Source: Lachnospiraceae bacterium (GTDB lineage Bacteria; Bacillota; Clostridia; Lachnospirales; Lachnospiraceae). Taken from it: a stretch of 7,987 nucleotides of DNA. Under the pieces are notes generated by a model. That model ran no database searches, was not told the DNA's origin, and saw only the letters and a list, made by a program, of their open reading frames with translations. This document shows, one piece after another, positions 5,684-7,987 of the stretch; the first letter of the stretch is position 1, and each line of letters opens with the position of its first letter. The position numbers and the translations under genes are program-made. The stretch lies in contig JAHZAV010000062.1 in NCBI GenBank assembly GCA_019423745.1, forward strand, positions 1 through 7,987. Direction: 5' to 3'.

Positions 5684-6356
5684 GTCAGAGTATTCCAACA
5701 GGGAAAGGCAGTTGCAGACCGCACAGGAAAAAGCAGAACAAGAAAGAAAGGAAACAGAGGCCTATAGACGTTCTTTGAACGAACAGGTGTATGAACAGGC
5801 AAGATTGAGATCTGAAATACTGGAAAAACAGCTGAAACAGGAATATCAAGCACGTACACTCTCACATCAGACATTTTTTGTGGTGTCGTTACTATACGGA
5901 ATTATAGTCACTTTATTTACTGCATTTTACTCTGGCGCCTTTATTCGCGATTTTAAGGCGTTTTTCGACTCTACATGGGCTTTTATATACCTTTGCTCGG
6001 AAAATCTATTTAAAGTGGCAAATTGGGCGTCACAATTAGGTGATAGGATTCCACATCCTGTTGCATCTATGGTTATTCATTGGCTTCTCTGGATATTGGT
6101 TATTTTACTGCTTGGTGTCGGAAGTATTTCTTTACTTGCAATTTGTGCTATAAAAGGTTGTAAGCATTATGCGAACCAGTATGCTGATACAATCAGTCTT
6201 TCTGTCTGGTTGCTAAGTTTGGCATGCCTGATATGGTTTGGCGATTTCATACGGGATTTTATTCCCATCAATCTAATTGTACTGTTGTTCCTGATTCATA
6301 TACTTTATCTTTGGATCAGAGTATATCTAAAACGAAATTGGTACAGATTTCGATAG
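5340..6356 (+). CDS. DUF6040-like coiled-coil membrane protein, overlapping mobA
   Basis: A 338-aa protein. Residues 5-172 are one long coiled coil (ELQEQLMSQLEEMQMQL onward). Four hydrophobic segments follow at about 179-199, 245-270, 285-301 and 307-329, ending in a basic tail RVYLKRNWYRFR. It matches my recollection of the DUF6040 proteins encoded after MobA/MobL relaxases in Clostridia. RBS AAAGGGGG (5326-5333) lies 6 bases before ATG. The first 344 nt lie inside mobA in the +1 frame. RSF1010 likewise encodes the membrane-associated MobB inside mobA, so a comparable role (helping relaxosome docking to the coupling protein at the membrane) is a reasonable inference, not a proof. No clear terminator follows. 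Confidence 0.82.
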   Translation: MSDYNDLELQEQLMSQLEEMQMQLSKKDLQLSEALDKAESLYLELKNLQSRTSSEKQELELIVQQQKKKIAEQADQIEKLNNSDVIFQQNQELEKQNTLLQKNIQNALAEVEAVRSEYSNRERQLQTAQEKAEQERKETEAYRRSLNEQVYEQARLRSEILEKQLKQEYQARTLSHQTFFVVSLLYGIIVTLFTAFYSGAFIRDFKAFFDSTWAFIYLCSENLFKVANWASQLGDRIPHPVASMVIHWLLWILVILLLGVGSISLLAICAIKGCKHYANQYADTISLSVWLLSLACLIWFGDFIRDFIPINLIVLLFLIHILYLWIRVYLKRNWYRFR

Positions 6357-6397
6357 ACACGCAAACATACGTATTTTTCTAATTTCTGCGCCGTGTA

Positions 6398-6419
6398 CTG
6401 TCAGTTTTAAAATTGACAG
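6398..6419. promoter_or_regulatory. Operator-like palindrome, site C, with weak promoter
   Basis: CTGTCAG, 8 A/T bases and TTGACAG form the most symmetric copy of the 22-bp motif. Its right arm contains TTGACA (6413-6418). A weak -10 (CCTAAA at 17 bp or TAAAAC at 19 bp) follows, then a CTATC half-site at 6443, exactly 45 bp from the start of site C. This is the same geometry as the pair at 7739/7784, in decayed form. No coding region directly follows; transcription would run toward the antitoxin RNA. Confidence 0.6.
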
Positions 6420-6489
6420 TATTGCATGGTTAGACCCTAAAACTATCTGAAAGTGGTGAAAGCATTAAAAACACAAAGAATGGGAATAC

Positions 6490-6518
6490 TTGAAAAGGCT
6501 ATCGGAATATGCTATACT
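6490..6518 (+). promoter_or_regulatory. Promoter of antitoxin RNA A
   Basis: TTGAAA (6490-6495), a 17-bp spacer ending ATATGC and TATACT (6513-6518) form a strong promoter. It is clearly homologous to the opposite-strand promoter at 6951-6979, sharing GGAATACTTGAAA upstream and ATATGCTATA at the -10. Confidence 0.8.
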
Positions 6519-6524
6519 GACGGT

Positions 6525-6598
6525 AGCTAAGAAAGAAATTGTATCCAAGTGGTACACAAAGCAAAAGCCCCAGAGGTCGCATCTCTGGGGCTTTTTTT
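6525..6598 (+). ncRNA. Antisense antitoxin RNA A of a par/fst-like type I toxin system
   Basis: A transcript of about 74 nt from the strong promoter to the terminator, with no plausible ORF. Bases 6529-6557 are a diverged direct repeat of 6674-6705, which is antisense to the toxin start region. The RNA can therefore pair in trans with toxin mRNA: 15 bp with one G-U over the TTG start and its upstream side, a small internal loop, then 12 bp. Its 3' terminator hairpin is also directly antisense to the toxin mRNA 3' end, because the two transcripts converge. This is the RNA I/RNA II plan of par from pAD1. Confidence 0.75.
6564..6598. terminator. Shared bidirectional terminator A
   Basis: AGCCCCAGAG (6566-6575) pairs with CTCTGGGGCT (6583-6592), followed by seven T on the plus strand and AAAA at the other side. 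It ends antitoxin RNA A and, in reverse, the toxin mRNA whose stop codon is at 6601-6603. Confidence 0.88.
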
Positions 6599-6600
6599 GG

Positions 6601-6696
6601 CTAGTTGTCACTGTCGTTTCCGTCTAACCATTTGCAAATGTAATAGCTGGTTACACCTGCCATAACGGAAACCAAGAAAGAAATTATTAAATCCAA
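6601..6696 (-). CDS. Fst-like type I toxin peptide (31 aa)
   Basis: A 31-aa peptide, MDLIISFLVSVMAG then VTSYYICKWLDGNDSDN: one membrane-spanning helix (about 2-22), a tryptophan at the interface and a polar acidic tail. This is the design of Fst/Ldr-type toxins, which insert in the cell's own membrane when the antitoxin RNA is lost. The start is a TTG at 6696-6694, chosen because an AGGGGGTG ribosome site lies 6 bases upstream; the longer open frame to 6936 has no comparable signal and crosses a terminator. The 5' leader can hide the ribosome site (see the leader feature). It converges with antitoxin RNA A. Exact subfamily is uncertain and toxicity is inferred. Confidence 0.75.
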   Translation of the reverse strand: MDLIISFLVSVMAGVTSYYICKWLDGNDSDN

Positions 6697-6701
6697 GTAG
6701 T

Positions 6702-6737
6702 ACACCCCCTTTCTGTTGCCAGAATGGGTGCGACAAC
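6702..6737 (-). promoter_or_regulatory. Toxin mRNA leader with self-sequestering ribosome site
   Basis: GTTGTC (6737-6732) can pair with GGCAAC (6720-6715), a 6-bp stem with one wobble at the predicted mRNA 5' end. Inside its loop CACCC is complementary to GGGTG of the Shine-Dalgarno (minus 6706-6702). Either fold could delay translation, as known for fst mRNA. Confidence 0.5.
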
Positions 6738-6743
6738 AATCGA

Positions 6744-6773
6744 ATAATATCACAAAATAATGCTTGGAAACAA
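6744..6773 (-). promoter_or_regulatory. Toxin promoter
   Basis: On the minus strand TTGTTT (6773-6768), an 18-bp spacer and an extended -10 TGATATTAT (TATTAT at 6749-6744) predict a start near 6737 and a leader of about 40 nt before the TTG codon. Confidence 0.55.
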
Positions 6774-6777
6774 GTAG

Positions 6778-6831
6778 TGCAAAACGAATTTTGCCTACTA
6801 TATCTGCAAATGGTTGGACAGAGACAAATAA
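6778..6831 (+). pseudogene. Remnant of a second, inverted toxin gene
   Basis: The plus strand encodes NFAYYICKWLDRDK and then TAA (6829-6831). YYICKWLD is identical to the intact toxin on the opposite strand. An in-frame TAG at 6775 lies just upstream, no start codon follows it, and the hydrophobic N-terminal half is missing. A TTGGA at 6764 resembling the intact start is out of frame. It is read toward its own terminator at 6881-6912, mirroring the intact unit. Confidence 0.7.
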
Positions 6832-6877
6832 ATGGTAGTCAGCCTTAGGTTTAAGCCACCTACCCAAAACGGAATAG

Positions 6878-6945
6878 AAAAACCCCAGAGGGTGCCACCT
6901 CTGGGGTTTTTTGTGCTCAATGAGCAATTCTGTCATTTTTGCCTA
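6878..6945 (-). ncRNA. Antitoxin-like RNA B, apparently orphaned
   Basis: A predicted transcript of about 68 nt between the strong minus-strand promoter at 6951-6979 and the hairpin at 6881-6908. Promoter and terminator are homologous to those of antitoxin RNA A, but the antisense segment in between differs. I find no good match in the remnant toxin to the sequence it should target (GTGCTCAATGAGC-like), so its cognate toxin start region seems lost. It would still silence an incoming relative. Confidence 0.55.
6881..6912. terminator. Bidirectional terminator B
   Basis: AACCCCAGAGG (6881-6891) pairs with CCTCTGGGGTT (6898-6908), with T6 on the plus side and A5 on the other. It shares CCCCAGAGG...CTCTGGGG with terminator A, showing that the two toxin-antitoxin units are copies. 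Confidence 0.85.
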
Positions 6946-6950
6946 CTGGC

Positions 6951-6979
6951 ATTATAGCATATGACCATAGGCATTTCAA
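6951..6979 (-). promoter_or_regulatory. Promoter of antitoxin-like RNA B
   Basis: On the minus strand TTGAAA (6979-6974), a 17-bp spacer and a perfect TATAAT (6956-6951). It closely resembles the antitoxin A promoter, in opposite orientation. Confidence 0.78.
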
Positions 6980-7057
6980 GTATTCCGCAATTTTCTGCTT
7001 TTCAAACATCCTTTTATCCTTTTTGTTCTGCAGTTTAGGATTACAGGAAATAAAAAC

Positions 7058-7166
7058 GGACAGGAATTGACACTTGCACTGCTCCAATTGCTGTGGGGTT
7101 ATCTTATTCCTGTCCTAAAAGTTTGCGCTAGCGCCGCTCCAATTGCGACGAGGCCACCTTACTTTT
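7058..7166. repeat. Two tandem hairpin-enclosed repeats of unknown function
   Basis: Unit 1: GGACAGGAAT (7058-7067) and its perfect complement ATTCCTGTCC (7106-7115) enclose 38 bases. Unit 2: AAAAGT (7117-7122) and ACTTTT (7161-7166) enclose a related interior. Both interiors hold GCTCCAATTGC (7081-7091 and 7136-7146, 55 bp apart), then a GG-rich stretch and CTTA. The enclosing stems differ while the interior is kept, suggesting a conserved element or RNA fold. No ORF or clear promoter belongs to it. The rest of 6980-7229 shows nothing else I can name. Confidence 0.6.
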
Positions 7167-7229
7167 GCAGTTATTTTACAATAGCCTATTTTCATCGTCA
7201 ATAGTACTGCCGAAATTAAAATTGAAAGA

Positions 7230-7727
7230 TTAAAAATAATTGTTGCCTTTTACCGATTCCAGATACATCCGATCTGTCATTTTTTGTGGGTCTAGTGAAT
7301 TATAGTATTCACTGGCTTTCATTTTCTTTTTATGCCGGAAATAAGTTGATTCACTCATTCCAAGAATGATTTGCGTTTCCTTGTCCCCTTTTTCTTCAAT
7401 CAGCAATATCACGTCTGAAAACCGGTATGCATCTGCTGTGTAGTTTCCTTGTTCTTGCTCCTTTAACGCATATGTTCTTTTCCGGCCAGCTCTCCTTGTT
7501 TTACGATCTACAAAATTTGACGTGTGCATCAGAAGCGAGATCTCCCCCTCTTTGATATTTAATCGAACTCCTAATGTTGCAAGTGCATCTTGCATCAGTT
7601 TTAGATTTTCTTTGTTCTGTTTTTTCATACTTTCTGGAATATTTTTTTCCGAAACATTGTACTGCAGATATAAATCCTTACGTTTTTTCGCATATTCTTT
7701 TATCTTTTGCATTGATTTTTCATTCAT
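7230..7727 (-). CDS. HTH protein, candidate autoregulated plasmid regulator (165 aa)
   Basis: I cannot name the family. Residues 1-60 are charged and helical (MQKIKEYAKKRKDLYLQY, NKENLKLMQDALATLGV). A very basic stretch RKTRRAGRKRTY is at 75-86. A resolvase-type helix-turn-helix follows at about 108-136 (LIEEKGDKETQIILGM then SESTYFRHKKKM). DNA binding is therefore likely. ATG at 7727 is preferred over the longer open frame to 7817, because the promoter -10 (7767-7762) lies within that extension; the ribosome site (AGTGAG) is weak, which suggests low expression. The promoter is perfect consensus but flanked by two 22-bp operator sites. The simplest reading is a repressor of its own gene and of other loci with the same sites. 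It could instead be a replication or transfer accessory. Confidence 0.68.
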   Translation of the reverse strand: MNEKSMQKIKEYAKKRKDLYLQYNVSEKNIPESMKKQNKENLKLMQDALATLGVRLNIKEGEISLLMHTSNFVDRKTRRAGRKRTYALKEQEQGNYTADAYRFSDVILLIEEKGDKETQIILGMSESTYFRHKKKMKASEYYNSLDPQKMTDRMYLESVKGNNYF

Positions 7728-7738
7728 GCTACTCACTA

Positions 7739-7760
7739 CTTTCAAATTTAATTTTGATTG
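7739..7760. promoter_or_regulatory. Operator-like palindrome, site D
   Basis: CTTTCAA, 8 A/T bases and TTGATTG form a copy of the 22-bp motif, sitting one base beyond the -10 of the 165-aa gene's promoter, over its transcription start. Bases 7741-7760 match site E at all but the first few positions. Confidence 0.72.
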
Positions 7761-7761
7761 A

Positions 7762-7790
7762 ATTATAGCATAATTCACCGCTACTGTCAA
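7762..7790 (-). promoter_or_regulatory. Perfect consensus promoter of the 165-aa HTH gene
   Basis: On the minus strand TTGACA (7790-7785), exactly 17 bp, then TATAAT (7767-7762). The -35 lies inside operator site E and site D begins one base after the -10. A maximal promoter between two operators implies tight repression. Confidence 0.88.
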
Positions 7791-7805
7791 ATTTAATTTT
7801 GATTG
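7784..7805. promoter_or_regulatory. Operator-like palindrome, site E
   Basis: CTGTCAA, 8 A/T bases and TTGATTG form a copy of the 22-bp motif, 45 bp from site D. It contains the -35 box of the promoter of the HTH gene. Confidence 0.72.
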
Positions 7806-7815
7806 AAAAACCAAC

Positions 7816-7862
7816 AAACAAACTAGCCTTGCGCGCGTACGCGCATGTTAGTTAGCTTGTTT
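7816..7862. repeat. Large imperfect palindrome at the origin
   Basis: Arms at 7816-7827 and 7851-7862 pair at 10-11 of 12 positions. Between them is a perfect 12-bp palindrome GCGCGTACGCGC (7833-7844), strikingly GC-rich for this plasmid. It sits directly before the A/T run. It could be a cruciform, a host-factor or primosome site, or a barrier to transcription entering the origin. Confidence 0.6.
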
Positions 7863-7885
7863 ATATATATTTATATATTTATATT
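7860..7885. other. A/T run, likely origin unwinding element
   Basis: Twenty-six consecutive A/T bases, mainly TATATAT and TTATAT. It lies about 50 bp from the iterons, where Rep_3 origins usually melt. A small hairpin, AAACCC (7905-7910) with GGGTTT (7922-7927), lies between it and the iterons. I see no convincing DnaA box. Confidence 0.6.
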
Positions 7886-7938
7886 CTTGTTTAAGAGGGA
7901 TAAAAAACCCAGTAACGATGCGGGTTTCAAGAGTTAAA

Positions 7939-7987
7939 GGTGGTAGTAATGTCGGTTAAAGGTGGTAGTAATGTCGGTTAAAGGTGG
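7939..7987 (+). repeat. 22-bp iterons of the replication origin (right part)
   Basis: Two perfect 22-bp iterons (7939-7960, 7961-7982) and the first five bases of another. This stretch is identical to 1-49, so the window ends overlap and the molecule closes into a circle through this array. TTAAA at 7934-7938 is the tail of a degenerate preceding unit. Confidence 0.92.

Noticed and set aside
6601..6936. A 111-aa minus-strand open frame starting at 6936
   Set aside because: It crosses terminator B and the remnant toxin and has no ribosome site; only its last 31 codons, from the TTG at 6696, have a proper one.
7058..7166. Tandem repeats as a transposon end or IS remnant
   Set aside because: No transposase fragment, no terminal inverted repeats of IS type and no target duplication were seen.
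7860..7938. DnaA boxes near the A/T run
   Set aside because: No 9-mer close to TTATCCACA was found by eye.

Overview
The window looks like one complete small circular plasmid (about 7.9 kb) from a low-GC Gram-positive gut-type bacterium, most likely a Clostridia/Lachnospiraceae relative. This rests on AT-rich sequence, strong GGAGG-type ribosome binding sites, a Rep_3 initiator with 22-bp iterons, and a MOBQ relaxase next to a DUF3847-like protein and a DUF6040-like membrane protein. The genus cannot be read from the sequence. The first 49 bases are identical to the last 49 (two 22-bp iterons plus 5 bases), as expected when a circle is opened inside its iteron array.

Layout. 7816-7987 joined to 1-87: replication origin (imperfect palindrome, A/T run, iterons, rep promoter with an inverted half-iteron). 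118-1137: Rep_3 initiator. 1225-1292: two 22-bp palindromic operator-like sites. 1330-2168: three-gene operon with a pSK1-Par-like HTH/coiled-coil protein and two small unknown proteins, closed by a bidirectional terminator at 2222-2264. 3827-2320 (minus): cargo operon of a secreted cysteine-peptidase-like protein and a small exported protein. 4244-3969 (minus): DUF3847/MobC-like protein. 4325-4379: oriT with an RSF1010-type nic. 4448-6356: MobA relaxase overlapping, out of frame by 344 nt, a coiled-coil membrane protein. 6490-6979: a par/fst-like type I toxin-antitoxin locus next to an inverted, decayed second copy. 7058-7166: two tandem hairpin-enclosed repeats of unknown role. 7727-7230 (minus): small HTH protein behind a perfect consensus promoter held between two copies of the same 22-bp operator.

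How it fits together. Rep, the iterons and the A/T run replicate the plasmid. The Par-like operon and the type I toxin-antitoxin locus stabilise it. oriT, MobA and the accessory proteins make it mobilizable by a helper conjugative element, as no type IV secretion genes are present. A previously unnamed operator motif (half-sites CTRTCAA and TTGAYAG, 8 bp apart) occurs at three loci, in tandem at 45-46 bp spacing. This suggests a plasmid-wide regulatory circuit, perhaps run by the 165-aa HTH protein.

All family assignments come from reading motifs by eye; no database search was run.
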